Shown here in pieces: positions 24,108 through 37,871 of a DNA stretch of 62,841 nucleotides. The DNA is from Tetrahymena elliotti 4EA. Taxonomy: Eukaryota; Ciliophora; Oligohymenophorea; Hymenostomatida; Tetrahymenidae. The translations under genes and the position numbers were made by a program. The stretch covers positions 192,202 to 255,042 of the forward strand of contig JH720309.1 of the NCBI GenBank assembly GCA_000231825.2, written 5' to 3'. Numbering within the stretch: position 1 is the stretch's first letter; each line of letters begins with the position of its first letter. The notes under the pieces were generated by a model. That model searched no databases, was not told where the DNA came from, and was given only the letters and a program-made list of their open reading frames with translations.

Positions 24108-26937
24108 ATGAGTAAAATAATGGTAAGAATATTTATTTTTGAAGGGTTATTAATATCTATAAATTGACAATAAACTAGTAAATAAATATAAGTATATAAA
24201 AATATATAATTTTATTCTTAATTTTCTCTGCTTTTTATTAATTTTTATAAACATTTCAGGATTTTTTAATCTAGCCAATAAAACATTCTTCATCTGATTT
24301 ACAAGTAAGTAAGTAAATCAATCAAAAACTGTAAACTTTATTTAATAATTGATGAGCCTTTTTATTTTTTTGAGTTTTGAAAGGATGTTTGAATAATATT
24401 TTTCTTCTATTTAGTTTTATCTTTTAATAAGAATGATTAAAAACAAATTATTTATAAAATATAATATTACATGAGGCTTAAATTTAAAAAATTGAGATTT
24501 CTTACTTATCTAAGAAAGTTAGTAATAGTCTTTCCTCCTTCTTACAGTATTAGATTCCAACTTTTATTAAAATTAGTGTAACATAAAAGAAATTATTCAA
24601 AAGATTTACTCTAGCTTCAATGTTAAATGATTTAAGTTTGATAATTATGTAAGGTTTTTTCCAAGCTATTTTATTCCATTCTCAGTTAAATGGTTAAAAC
24701 TAAAGTATTATTTAATAACATATTTTTTTAATTATTGATTATACAATATTACGATAAATCTAAAAACAGTTTCTTCAAAGTAATACATTTAGATATTTAA
24801 TTACTTAGGTTACTTATTCCATCATCTCCTAACATGTTTATTCTATTTTTAAACAATCTCATTTGAAAAATATACAATTGTGGATTTTATTTACGAAAAG
24901 TCAAATGATAAAGAAAGCAACTTTTTATCTTTAATCGCAAAGCTTATTCCTAATATACTTTCCTCAAGAAGAGAATTCGCACTTTTAAAAATAAAAATAA
25001 ATATTTGAAAGAAAATGATAAAAATAAAAAATATTTTTCATAAAAATTAAATTCTTTACTAAAAATTGATGTTTAAGTGTTCCAATTTTTCACATTTATT
25101 AATTTTTTAACCTAAATTTAGAACTCCATTACTGCATAAACTATTTTTTCTTGATTAAATAAATTAATTTAAATTGTCCAAAATAGTTAAATACTTGAAG
25201 TTGAAATTTAAGCTCTTAATTAACTTGCAATTAGAAAATATATCTCCAAAATAAATAATATTTTAATCATCTAATTTTGTATTCCTTTTTTAATATTTTT
25301 AAAACTATTTTCTTTTGATATTAAAACTGAATATTTACTCAAAAATTAATTCTAAAGACTACAGCTATTAAAATTTTGACAAACATTTTCCTAAACTTTC
25401 AAGCTCACTGTTTTAAATAATCTATTAACTAATTTATTTTTATATATTAAATCATATTTTAAACTCATTTTACCTTAAATTTATACTAATTCCTGATAAA
25501 TTAGGAAACTGTATAACCTCTTCTATAAATAGAGTAATATTTTATACTATTATGTTTGAGCACCTTAATTTAAATTTAAATTAAAATTTATTTTGAAATT
25601 TACTAATTAATTACTAACTAAAGTTTAATCTAATTTCAACCAGGTATGAACATTATTTTAGAGCAGTAGCAAGCTATGAAAAAAATGTTTTGCCTTAAAA
25701 CTCTTCTCTAAATTAATATGTTAAAATTAAATATTTGATATTCTTAATGTTGTTAATTTAATTACTAAAATGTAGCTTATAAAGAATCAATATTAATGCA
25801 TTTTTACATTTTGGATGTAATGTTATTACACCATTCAGATTATTTTAGAAGTTAGTCTGGACCTCTTATTGCAAAAGAAAACATTAATTAATTGAGTAAT
25901 ATAATTTAAATTTTACTTGATAAGCATGCTAATCTGTTAAACTAAATGGTAGTTATGATCTATCTATTAAATATTTTTATTTCAGAAATATCTTAAAATT
26001 TTTTAATTTTACTTCTTCAAATATTGCTCTTTTAATTTTTGCTTTTTACTTAAGCTGAATTTAAAAATCAGTGAATTTTAATTGCTAGATGAATAATTTT
26101 TAATTAGAATTATTTGAATTTCTATTTAGACCACAACTTAAATTTGATTAAGTATAAGAGAGTTGCAGAGTTTATAAAACTTATGAATTGTCTTCAGGAA
26201 ATAATTAATTATAAGTCTCATCAAGTATTATATATTTGCTCTCTTTAAGAAGTTAATAATCTTTCTATTAAGTTACTAAAAGACAAACTTCAATATTATT
26301 CTTTTTGTTTATTGCCCTAAGAGCTAATGAATATTTATCTTAAGCATAAAATTAAACATTTTAATAAAACTTATATTTTTTTTCTATTAAATTAATTATT
26401 TTTGAGTTATCCTCAAATAGATTTTAGGTTTCCTTTATGTTTTTATTTTAATTTTCATTCCTTTATTTGCTTTAGTTTTTTCCCATTTAAACTTTTTTTT
26501 GTTTTGTTTATTGATGTAAAAATCAAATTTTTATAATTTCAAATTAATTATTGTAATTTAAAAATAAGCTATTTTTTCTAATATAATTTTAATTATTTAA
26601 ATATAATTCATTATTCAAAATATTCATAAAAAACACATATTTCCAATTTTTTCTAACATTTTTTTTTTTTGAAATTGATTCAATATTCTTTAAAAAATCT
26701 ATTCACTTATTATAATAAATTTTATTCTCTGAAATTTTATTTTATTTATTCAGAAGACTATAATTATTTCTTTTAAAATCAAATTAGAACCATAAAAAAG
26801 ACATTTGGAATGCAATTAATTAATAATGAAAAAAGTTTTTTATAATCTATTTTAAAATAAAGTGAGAGAAATAGTTAAATTTTTAAGTAACTTTTAATAA
26901 GTAGATAAATATTTTTTGGCTACAAATTAGAAGGTTG
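24108..26937 (+). CDS. Unrecognised multi-exon gene, exon structure partly resolved
   Basis: A tiny first exon 24108..24122 (MSKIM) joins across a GT...TTTCAG intron to 24260..24304 (DFLIQPIKHSSSDLQ), which ends at a perfect GTAAGT donor. Further coding-quality pieces on the same strand are about 24480-24640 (amphipathic, ...SYLSKKVSNSLSSFLQYQ), 25776..25948 (ILMHFYILDVMLLHHSDYFR...LLDKHANLLNQM, ending at GT) and 26132 onward (KYKRVAEFIKLMNCLQEII...). A frame open to TGA at 26935 includes TIKKTFGMQLINNEKSF. Composition suggests a mostly helical protein. No motif or family was recognised, the exons between 24640 and 25775 are not resolved, and the 3' end is uncertain. Confidence 0.4.
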
Positions 26938-27369
26938 AAACTTAAAACTTAAACATTTGCCAATATTATTTGCTTTTTATTTTGATTTAATCAAAAGAAA
27001 AGTAATAATCAAATAAACTTTAAAGAGTTTTTTAATTAAATAAAAAGATCATGAAAGGTTGAAATAAGAGTTTCAAAAAAATCTTTTTATGAATATCAAT
27101 GATGAAGTAGTTTTTAGACTTATCTTTTTGTTTCAAGAATTAATATGCTAATTTTTATAAAATTTTATGATGTTCAAAGATATATTCACACAATTATAAA
27201 TTAGCATGAAAAATCTAATTCTTACTCTCCCCAAAAATTATTCAGTAAATTTAATTAGAATTTTTATGAAAATTTGTAATTGTTTTAAGTTAAAAATTTA
27301 AAAAAAGTAAATAAACAGTAAGTATTTGAAAAAAAATTACAATAAACATCTCATTTTTTTATTTAATTT
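26938..27369. other. Intergenic between convergent genes
   Basis: AT-rich spacer downstream of the unrecognised plus-strand gene and the minus-strand ABC fragment. No exon or RNA gene was recognised. Confidence 0.45.
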
Positions 27370-28870
27370 TCATAAAGAAAGTTATCTATGTTTAGTCTTT
27401 TCTTAATCATGAATTAATTTATTGAAGAAACCTCCTTATATTTATCTTAAATCTGTAACTTTTCCACACTCAACAATTCTTCCTTCTTCAAGTACAACTA
27501 CTCTATCAAATTAATCAATATTCTCTAGCCTATGAGTAATCATTATTAAAGTTTTGTCTTTTGCAAAATCAAATATTTGTTTATGTATTTCTTAATCAGT
27601 TTTTGGATCCATATTTGAGGTTGCTTCATCCAAACAAATGATTTCAGACTCTCTCATAACTATCCTAAAGAAATTGATAATTTATTTCTCTCCATTAGAT
27701 AAATTAGATCCTCCTTCTTTAATTTCAAAGCTTAAGTCTATTTATTCTTATGATTATCCTTGCAGCTAACCAATAAAATTCATCTCTTCATCTTAAAATT
27801 ATTCTTGATGGTCTTTATCACTATTCTTAAATGCTTCATTATTTATTTTATCTTTTTGAGATAAACTTAAATTCGTTTGATTCAACTTTCTGAAAATGTA
27901 TTCATTTGATATTTTCCCTTCAGGATCAATATTATCTTTTAAACTAGCATTGTAAAGAAAACCAGATTAAGGTATTACTGACATTTTAGATCTTAAAGAT
28001 TTCAATGAATAATTTTAAATTTTATTTCCATTTATCTTAACACAGCACATTTAAAATAGAAGTTTTCCCTGAACCTGTTCTACCACAAAAAGCTATTTTT
28101 TCTCCTTTTTTAATTGAAAGGGAAATTCCTTTTAAAGCAAAAGTTATTTCTTTACTTGAATTTTCTCTTTCTTGATTTTCATAAATGTCATCAAAACAGC
28201 TAGATTTTCTTCTTTTAAACTTGGACATTAATTCAACTTTTCTTAAATTTTGTAAACTGTATCTAGATTTTACAATTTTTTAATTTATTAAATTTAAACT
28301 TCTACATTTTAGTTTATTTGGGTACTTTCTTAGTTTTCAACTCCATCGAGATCTTCTATTTTGTTTTCAAAGTATTATCTAATACTCTCTACAGAAACAA
28401 TGTTTATTTCAACATAAGAAAAAAAACGAACTACTTCTGTGAATTTTTATGAAAAGAGCATAGAATAAGTGATACACATAGCAACTGTAGTGTATTACAT
28501 TTGGTAATCTAAGAAAAGCAATACAACATGAATAACAGAAACAGATATAAAAATTAAGTTACTTATAAATAGCAATCTAATAGACATCCAGATTTGTAAA
28601 GCTTAACTAATTACATTTGTATTTAAACTTTCATTCAATTTCTCTAAAAATTCTTTTAAAATATATCTTTATTTATTAAAATATCTTATCAAAACTAAGC
28701 CTTTAGATGCTTCTCCTAAAGTAGTTAAAAGTTTTCCAGAATTAACAGAATTTAATCTCTTTATTTCTACAGTTAATGTTCTAAATACTTTCTATACAAT
28801 ACAATATAAAATAAAGCAATAGAGCCAATCGCAAATAAAATAAGCCTAGGAAATTAAACCAAAATTGCAA
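27370..28870 (-). pseudogene. ABC transporter fragment: last membrane helices plus NBD2, frameshifted (ABC copy 1)
   Basis: Matches the C-terminal third of the ABCC-type gene at 52193. It reads ...LFYIVLYRK then, one base out of frame, FRTLTVEIKRLNS...ALQIWMSIRLLFISN..., a second frame change near 28240, and then NBD2 with Walker A GRTGSGKTS, signature NLSNGEKQ, Walker B IICLDEATSNMD and H-loop ITHR. It ends at TGA 27370. About two thirds of the gene (N-terminal helices and NBD1) are missing; homology stops near 28870, only about 100 bp from the neighbouring LRR gene, whereas the intact pair has a spacer of more than 900 bp. Truncation plus two frameshifts point to a pseudogene. NBD2 itself has all key motifs. 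Confidence 0.8.
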
Positions 28871-28972
28871 TTATTTAAATTTAATTTTGAAATTTTGTTT
28901 GAAAAAATTACTCAAATTTTTCTTATTAATTAATTAAAATTAAGAGCTAAACAAATTAAAAAAAAGAAATAA

Positions 28973-30903
28973 ATGTTGTTGTTATAAAATATAAAATATT
29001 TTACAGATCTCAACGAAGTACTTCAATTTCTTTAGATATAAGAATATATTATAAAATTCATATATTAAAAGTTAATAATCTCTAATTTGACTTCTTACCA
29101 AAATCTTCATATTGATTTCAGGTAAAATTATTCATTTTTTAATAAATTAATTAAATCTATAAATAAGGCTAAAAATATCTCAACAACCTCTTTAATGATG
29201 AAAAAAATTTGCTGTTTTGAGTTGATTTAATTTTTAATCTTATGTTATTCTCATTCTTTTAAATATTTCTTTATCCAATGTTTATTTTTGTAATTCGTTA
29301 AAAGTCAGAATAATATTAAGAATTGGATGCATAAGGAATAAGATCTGGCTTGACATAGTGCTCTAATCTCTAAACTTTGGCTCTTTATCTAAGGTAAAAA
29401 TAGTGTTTCAATATTTATTATGCATTTTTGAAGGAATGATGGAATAAATAAAGATTTTAAATTTTTAGCCACTGTCTAATTTTGGTTGGTTTATTTGAAA
29501 TTATATATCCAATTGCTCACTAGTTCATTCATTAATTTTTCTTTATTTCTTTCATATTTAATTCAAACTTAAATATTTAATCATTCTTTTAAATATTTTT
29601 TTTTCAAGATTTATTTTCATAAAGTAGGAATAATATTTAAGAATTGGGTGCATAAGGAATAGCATCTGGCATAGCATGGTGCTCTAATCTTAAAACTTTG
29701 ACTATCGTATTCAGGTAAAAAAATTGTTTAGATATTTATTATGCATTTTTGAAGGAATGATGGAATAAATAAAGATTTTAAATTTTTAGCCACTGGCGGA
29801 TTTTAGTTGGTTTATTTGATACTATATGTTCAACTAGATTGCTCCTTCGCTTATTCATTAATTTTTATTTTTTGTTTTTTATTTCAAAATTAAATATTTT
29901 TTTCATTCTTTTAAATATTTCTTAATTTAATGTTTATTTTTATAATTCTTTAAAAGTTGGAATGATATTAGTGAACATACATACATACATACACTCTTGT
30001 GCTAAAGTAAAAATAGCGTTCAATATTAATTATGCATTTTTGAGGGAATGATGGGATATACAAAGACTTGAAATTTTTAGCAACTGACTAATTTTGGTTG
30101 ATTTATTTGATTTAATATGTTCAGCTAGATTGCTTACTCACTCACTCATTAATTTTTATTTATTTTTTTCAGACTTTTAGATATTTTTATGTTCAATGTT
30201 TATTTTTATTATTCTTTAAAAGTATGAATAATATTTATGTAGTGGGTGCATAAGGAATATTTAGCAAAGTGCTCTAATCTGTAAACTTTGACTCTTGAGC
30301 TAAAGTAAATTAGCGTTTCAATATTAATTAATTTTGGTTAGTTTATTTAGTTCTATGTGTTCGTTCGTTCAGCTCATTCTTTTGAATATTTTTTTTATTC
30401 AATGTATATTTTTATAATTCTTTAAAAGTCACAATAATATTGGCGAAGTGGGTGCATAAGGAATAGGATCTGGCTTAGCATAGTGTTCTTATCTCTAAAC
30501 TTTGACTCTTTGTCTAAAGTAAAAATAATGTTTCAATATTAATTATGCATTTTCAAAGGAATGGTGAAAAATACAAAACTTTAAATTTTTAGCAACTGAT
30601 GAATTTTGGTTGATTTCTATTAACATATTTATAATTTATTAACTTCTCTATATTTTTTCAGCAAATACTGCCAATTTAGTTTATTTTTTCAGCTTGCATA
30701 TTCATTAATTAATTCTTATTTTTTATTTTTGGATTTAATTCAAATTTCAATATTTTTCTCATTCTTTTGAATATTTTTTGATTCAATGTCTATTTTTATA
30801 ATTCTTTAAAAGTAGGAGTATTGTTTATGAAGAGGATGAATAAAGAATAAGACCAAAATTTATGAAAGCAAAAAGATTAGTTAAATTATCATCAAAGTGT
30901 TGA
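28973..30903 (+). pseudogene. Leucine-rich-repeat gene, decayed (LRR copy B)
   Basis: Exon 1, 28973..29121, encodes MLLLQN...VLQFL...NLHIDFR, homologous to exon 1 of the gene at 58278, and ends in phase 2. Repeat exons follow: 29305..29393 (89 nt, one base lost), 29625..29714 (90, intact), 29957..30006 (50, core replaced by a CATA microsatellite), 30223..30304 (82, eight bases lost) and 30429..30518 (90, intact: NNIGEVGAQGIGSGLAQCSYLQ). The last exon 30813..30903 ends ...KAKRLVKLSSKC then TGA. Because introns are all phase 2, skipping the three damaged exons would leave an open frame, but the full set of exons does not translate. Introns of the copy remain very similar to one another, indicating tandem amplification of exon-plus-intron units. 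Confidence 0.75.
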
Positions 30904-31782
30904 CTGTGAATAATAATGAAAAGAAAGACAACAGTTACTTTTAAATAATTTAATTTTTACCATACATTAATTAATTTATTAAAATTATTTTATGTTAAAA
31001 CTTTAATTAATTGCATCTGAAATAGAAATCAAAATTTTATTCCAATATTAAAACATATTTATAAATCTGAATCAAAATTCTTTATCTGTTGATACTATTT
31101 TTTTTATTTAATGTAAAATAACAAATTGTAAATTATTTTTGTTGGAAATTCTGTAAATTCATTAAATTTAAAGATGGTATCTAAATAAATGTATTTGATA
31201 ACCACATTCTAAAAAGAAAAGAAAAATCTTATTAGAAGAGATTCATAAAAAATTTTTGGTTCAAAGATAGAGATTTTGTTAAATTTTTATTCATTTTTTG
31301 AATACAGTTTTTATATTTATTTCATTGATTTTTTATTATATTTTTTTAATGTCCTTTTTTGAAGAACTTCTTAAATTTTAAATTAAAATTTATCAAATGA
31401 TATTAAAATTTAATTTCTCATAAAATGCAGTATAAAATATGCATTAAAACTCAATATTCACCAAATTTTTCAAAAACAATTTTCATTTTATTGATACATT
31501 TATTCATTTTATGAAACATCATTATCCCAAATATTGGTTACAGCATTTTTAAATTTTCTTATTAGTTTTTAAATTTTGTTTTTTAAGGAATACTCTTTAC
31601 TTTTATGTAAGGGTTTTCTTCTTTAAATTCATGAATATCTGATGAGCATATAAAAATGATAAATTTATCTCTTGAGATGCTAAAAACTAAGTAATGATGC
31701 AACTTAACAAATATAAAAATTTTTTTATTAAATACACAGAAAAGTAGAAAATTGGTTGTTTATATAAATCTTGATTATAAAA
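30904..31782. other. Intergenic, AT-rich
   Basis: Spacer between LRR copy B and the first PAS membrane gene. Read on both strands, no exon, tRNA or repeat family was recognised; homopolymer A/T tracts dominate. Confidence 0.45.
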
Positions 31783-34700
31783 ATGACAATAACTTAAAAT
31801 TTGAAACATTAAAAAACAAAAAAAATTAAAATAATTAATTTTCAACAAAATTAGAAAGCAATTAATTAAATTGATAGATAAACAGAAAAGATAATCAGTA
31901 TGATATCAAGCTAGTATATAAGCATCAGAGATACTTTAAGGCTGTTTTACATAAATGATCTATATAAAATAGTGAAACAAAGCAAAAGAAATATTCACAT
32001 TTCTTTAATTAGCTATTTCATTTAGCAGCTAATGCTAATTTAGTTGTAAATAGATGATTTCACATATAAACATTTATCTTAAAATGATAAAATATTTTCG
32101 AAGTTCATAGGATACATTTTTTTCATCAAAGAGATTTGCAATTCAAGTGAATCATAAACGTATAGTAAGTGGGTGATTTATATTTGCTTAGGCATTAATC
32201 ATTTTATTTTGATTTTCCTTTTCACTTGCGCTATCTTTCGAAGTAGAATTAAAAAAGTTTCTTTTTCAAAGATTTCTTAATTGCTATAATGCTATGAATA
32301 CATAGTAGTCATTCCTTCTCTTTATACCTCACTATATAATCAATCATACTATTTATCTTTTTTAAATGTTATTTTAACTCTTATTTTAGGTATTTTTTTC
32401 TCTTGAGTTTATGCATAATTTTTAAACGAACTATTTTAAATATTAATTAATTTAGGTACTTTGATAATATAGATGGATTACGATTATTCGTTTTTAAATG
32501 AAGATATTCTTTAAAAAAGTGGTTCTTCTTTAAATTTAATATATATCTATCTAGATACTCTTCTTTCTATAATCAGCCATTATTTTGATCTATATACTCT
32601 CTCTGCTTTTTCCTTGATTATCTCTATCATGAAACTTATCATAATTTTCAGAACTCATATTTATACTAATAAAATCATTTGCAGATGGTCAATAATTCTT
32701 ACTATTTTTAGATCAGTTTTAGCTATTTATTTACTTTCCTTTAGTAAGAATTAAGAAATGCTTAATAATTTGTTCCTTCCAATAATTATATTGCTACCAT
32801 TTAGCTATAAGCTAGGAACTACTATTTTCTTAAAGTGGTATACCCTTATTAGTTTAGATTACACTGATTAGAAACTCCATCATTCAAATCAAAATATCCT
32901 AAACTTGTTTTTAGGAAATCGTTAATTGAGAGTAGACCTTTTTTGTAGATAACTATTGGATAGTACTAAAGAGACAATAAAACATTCTAACAATTTTAAG
33001 AATTAAAAGATAATATTTGCTTAGCAAGTACCATATCTAAGACTATTACATGATAAAGAAAGGAATAATGTAAATTAATTATGATTGAACTTAAAATTTT
33101 AAGATGATTTAAGATAATTTAATTAAGCCAATTTATTTTTATAAAAATGCATCCAGTAAAACAAAGAGAAAGAAGTGAAAGATATCTAATTCAATTAAGA
33201 TTCTTAGTTTAATTTATAATTTAATTAAGATGATTTGCTACTCATTCAAAAAATAGAAGATATTTATGAAGAAGCCATAGCTAATAAACAAAAAAAAGAT
33301 AGACTTGATGATATTGATTTTTCATATTTAACTTTTCTTGCTTCTGTAAATAAAAATTAATGTTCAGCATACCTTAAAATACTTAATGCTAAAAAAGACA
33401 AAAAACTAAATTTTGACATCAAAAGCTAGCAAAAAATACAAAATATTATGAATATAAATGACATCAATTAAAAAATACATTAAAAAAATCACACAAAATA
33501 AGAATTGGAATTATACAAAATATTATAATTTGAAGATAATTTGAAATGTATTTAATTACTTTATTGTGAATGTTTATACCTCTATAAGGCTATCATTTAA
33601 AAGCTCCTTCTTAGCTTTATCGATATCAATGAAATGCTAACCTAACTGAAGTAATTTAGAGATAAAAGGAATATCGTTGAAGGAAAGATCTTACACTAGC
33701 TAGAGTACAACTACAAGAGTGAAGAGTTTAAAAATATTTGCATAAATTTTGATTTTTACTTGCTTCACAAGTAGAATTTAATAAGTTTTTATGAAAAAAA
33801 GAAAAATTAAATAGAAAAATAAAAAGAATGTTTTGATGAATCAACTAGCATTTTATTTATTTCCCTATTAGATTAGTCTTTTGGTACTATCAAAAAAGTT
33901 AATAACTCCCTCGTTAAAGCTCTTGGTTTTTAGAATAAATAGCAAATACTTAACAAATCAATTTACCAGCTTTAATAACTTCTTTTTATTAATCTTCATC
34001 AAGATTAATTTTAATTTAATTCAATCACTGAGCAGATACCCCCTCTTTACAACTAAATTTAAAATATCCCTCTTTTTCTTGTTAAAAATTAGCATGGATG
34101 TTGTTTGCCCTTTAAACTAAAAATCCAAAGCTAAGTAATTGATTATTAAGAATTTGGTTTGACAATCTGTGCCTAACCAATTCAAGGAGATTCTATTTAT
34201 TTGGTTTTAGATCATGATAACCCAAATAAAATTAAATGTGCCAATAAATTATTTTATGGATAGTTTTTGTCATAGCATCATGATGACTCTGATAATATTT
34301 CATTAATAAACTCCATTAAAACAGAAAACTTGATCCCAATTATTCATTAACTACTAGCAATTGCTTCGAATTAAAAAGAGAAGAAGCATTTCTAAACTGT
34401 TTTAATACCACCAAATCAAAAATTACCTTCAGAAAAATTATTTTTAAATAATCTAAATTTTTTGAATAATTTAAAAAGTGTTGAAGTATTAAGCGCTACA
34501 ATTTCATTCAAATTTTTTTCTGAATTTAACTAATTAAAACCAGACATTTACTTGATAATTGATAAAATATAGCCTTTATTTAACTTTTAATAAAAAATAC
34601 ACCTCTTATAATTTTATTAGCAGTAAATCAAAGAAATTTGTAATATTACATAAGATTTGGATGATTAATAAAATACTTAAAGCATTTCAAATTTAAATGA

Positions 34701-37700
34701 TTAATAATAGATTAATAGTATTTTAAAACAAAACAAAAGTTTCATTTAATTTGATAAGAATTTGAATGAGTAATCAGCTTCAACAAATAGTCTAAATATT
34801 AATAATAACTCTTCTCATAACAAAATAAGTAGTGAAAAAATAATTAAGCCACATAATCATAATAATACTAGTTTTACAAATATTTATCATAAATAACAGT
34901 ATGAAATCATTTAAATGACTCCCACTGATTAGTTAAATTTAAGAATAGATTAATCTCTAGAATTAAATCATCATAATAAAAACAAACAATTAAGAATTAA
35001 GAACTAATACAATGAAGCAGTTAAATAGCATATCAATCATGAGTAAATAAACTAATAATAAAATAGTAATCAAATAATTTCTCCATTAGCTAACTCTAAA
35101 TCATTTCATTTTAGATAAGAAGAAATTATTTAGTAATTAGATCATGATAATTTGTTGTTATACCTCTAAGAGGAAAATAATAACTTGCATAATTTTAATA
35201 ATCGATTTATTTCATAGATTCATGATTATCCTCCACTCTCAAGCTAAAGAGGACTTGTTAAGAATAATAGCTAATAGAAATATTTAAATGGAAATTACAA
35301 ATAGAAATGTTACTAAATATAGTAACCTAATTATTTCAAAAATGAAAATAAAAAGTAAAAAAATAAAGCAAAAAGTAAAATGTAATAAAACATAGACATT
35401 CAATCCATATCATCTTCATCAAAAAGTGTTTAAAGGAGGTATATTTATTTATTTTTCAATCTAATTCAATATATGATAATTACTCAATTTTTTATTTTTC
35501 TTTTATTATCTTAAAAGATATTTTCTATCTTCTTTAATTTTTATTTTCTTTTTAAATTTTTTCTACAAATTTCAATAATTTCCCTAGGAAGTGGCTCTAA
35601 TTTTTTCTAAATATCTTTAAAAGTTAGAATTTATACCTTTGTGATACTCTATTATATGGCTATTAATTAAAATTAGCATTTTTAAATGACATTTTACTTT
35701 TTTTAAACTCCAGTTTAACCTGATTTAAATTATTTGATTTTTGTGTTTATTATTTCAAAAATGAGTTTATTCTGTGGTTTATTCAATTAATCAAATTTAA
35801 AAAATCTTAGAATTAATTTTTGATAATTTCATATTTCCTATTTTGATAAATTTATTTTCCTGAGATTAAAAAACAAAAAATTCCTTCTCCCTTTACAAAA
35901 TTTCTCTTGATTGTAATTTAAAAATGGAAATTTGTTGGGATAAGTTATCTGGAAAGAGAGTGGAAATAAAATAATTTGAAGATTATTAAATGAATAAAAA
36001 TATTCTACATTAATTAAAAATTTGTTTAAATAGGGAAGTATTTGAGAGTATATATTAGAAAAAATAGATGAGATATTTAAAAGTGATAAATGTATTAGGA
36101 ATTACTTCTATTATTGTCATTCTTTCATTGACGTTACTAGGATTTTTTAACTTACTCACAAGCTTAATTTATCAAAGAGAAAATTTCAAATATATTAACT
36201 GGATTTATATGATTAATGTTCAGATAAGCTATTCTCTTTCGGAGAACAATATATTTGTGCTTAACCGGAGTGATTTCTAAAAAACTCCTGTTGCATAATA
36301 ATAGTTATTTACTGATCTATTAAATGAGTAATAAAAATCAAGAATTCATCTAAGTAAAGAATATATAAATTTACTTTACAATAATACAAATAAAGATATT
36401 GAGGTTTTCAAGATTATTTAAAATGTGTAAATAGCTTAAAACATTTATTCAAGCTATGACATATCTTAACAATTAAATTTATCAATGATTTACTCTATCC
36501 TTTTACAAATATTTGGAATTTATTTCTTTGTTTAAGACCTAGATCCATCAGGAATTATTAAAAAATAAAATTCGATAAACTATCCAGCACTAAATTAGCA
36601 AGTTTAAACAGTTTTTTCTTAAATGAACAACAATTATTAAAATCAATTAAAATCAATTCAAGATTAAACTCTTGCTTAGTTGTTTGTTATTACTTTAATT
36701 ATGTTCCTTTTTTTACTAAGCATCATCCCAAGTTATATTTTTGCTAAAAAAAAATAGGAAAAAATTTTAAAGCTTTTTGGTACTTTTGATAGCAAGTAAT
36801 TGAAAGAAATTTTAGAATAAATATAAAACCAATTAATAATTTATTCATTAGATTCAAAATTAAATGTCTAATAAAATAATCATTTCTCTGAAAAGAAATT
36901 TAGCATAAGCCAGACTTCTCATTTGAAATATTCTTTAAAAAATCTATTAATAGGGCTATTGATGATCTTTTGTTTATCAATAATATACCCTATATCCAAT
37001 TATTTAAATGTTACACACTTTATTGATAGTTCAACAACCATTTACAATTTCAATAGTAATATTCATTATTATTTTAGAACATTTTAAAAACAATTTATTA
37101 TTATTTTTATTTAAAGACGCAGTTTGTATTTCTTATTTCGCAGTTTTAAATTCTTTAAGAGCAAGGTAGGGTCTTGCTATGGCATTCTTAATGCCTTAGT
37201 AACAGTCTATTCCAATAATAACATATCAAACCATATTAAATTAGCTTACGATTTAGGCAAACGAGTTACCAAACTTAATAAAAGAAAATTTACAATAAGT
37301 TAGTTCAAAAAACTTACATAATTAACAAATATTTGATGATTTCTTAATTAATATATTCACACAGAATGCTTGTGAAACAATTTAAAGATATAATTAGTAT
37401 TAAAATGGAGATTTTTTATTTGATTAGTGTGAGACAGTAGGAAGAGGATCTCTTTAACAAGGCCTGTTAAATGGGATCATAAATTTTTTTAGTACTTACA
37501 AAGATTTTTTATCATTTGCTTTCACTAAGAATTCAACAGAATTTCAGCAAAACTTTAATAGCTATAATAATAATATTCCTGCTTACAAGTAATTCTAATT
37601 CAAAATAGAACTATCAAAAGAGTTTGAATATCTTTTGAATTTTTTTTAGGATTAAAACAAATAGCTTTATGATTACTATGAAAATCTTAGCATTATTTTA

Positions 37701-37871
37701 GTTGCTCTTCAGATCTGCTTTGTTTTGATTTTTTTAACAGCAAGTTGGTTTTATTATTTTAAAAGAATAAATGATTAAATATTCTCAACGAAGTAGTTTT
37801 TGAATATATTTTCCCATTAATATTTAATAGAAAACACATACATAATAACATTTTTAAATTATCATGATTGA
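31783..37871 (+). CDS. Large multi-pass membrane protein with PAS domain, tandem paralogue 1
   Basis: Exons 31783..32389, 32456..33069, 33157..35438, 36034..37055 and 37117..37871 join in frame (phases 1, 0, 2, 1) to 1,759 residues. The first roughly 400 residues hold several membrane helices and the family motif DYDYSFLNEDILQ. A soluble region follows with DIDFSYLTFLASVNKNQC and, at about residues 630-760, a PAS domain (SILFISLLDQSFGTIKKVNNS...LGF). A long Gln/Asn/Ser-rich linker leads to a second membrane half with four helices, an extracellular-looking loop after RENFKYINWIYM, and the conserved last exon (NNAVCISYF...NACETI...GRGSLQQGLLNG). The start aligns with paralogues 2 and 3; ATG 31900 is an alternative. 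PAS domains bind small ligands or mediate dimerisation, so a sensory role is inferred. No output enzyme was seen. Confidence 0.8.
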
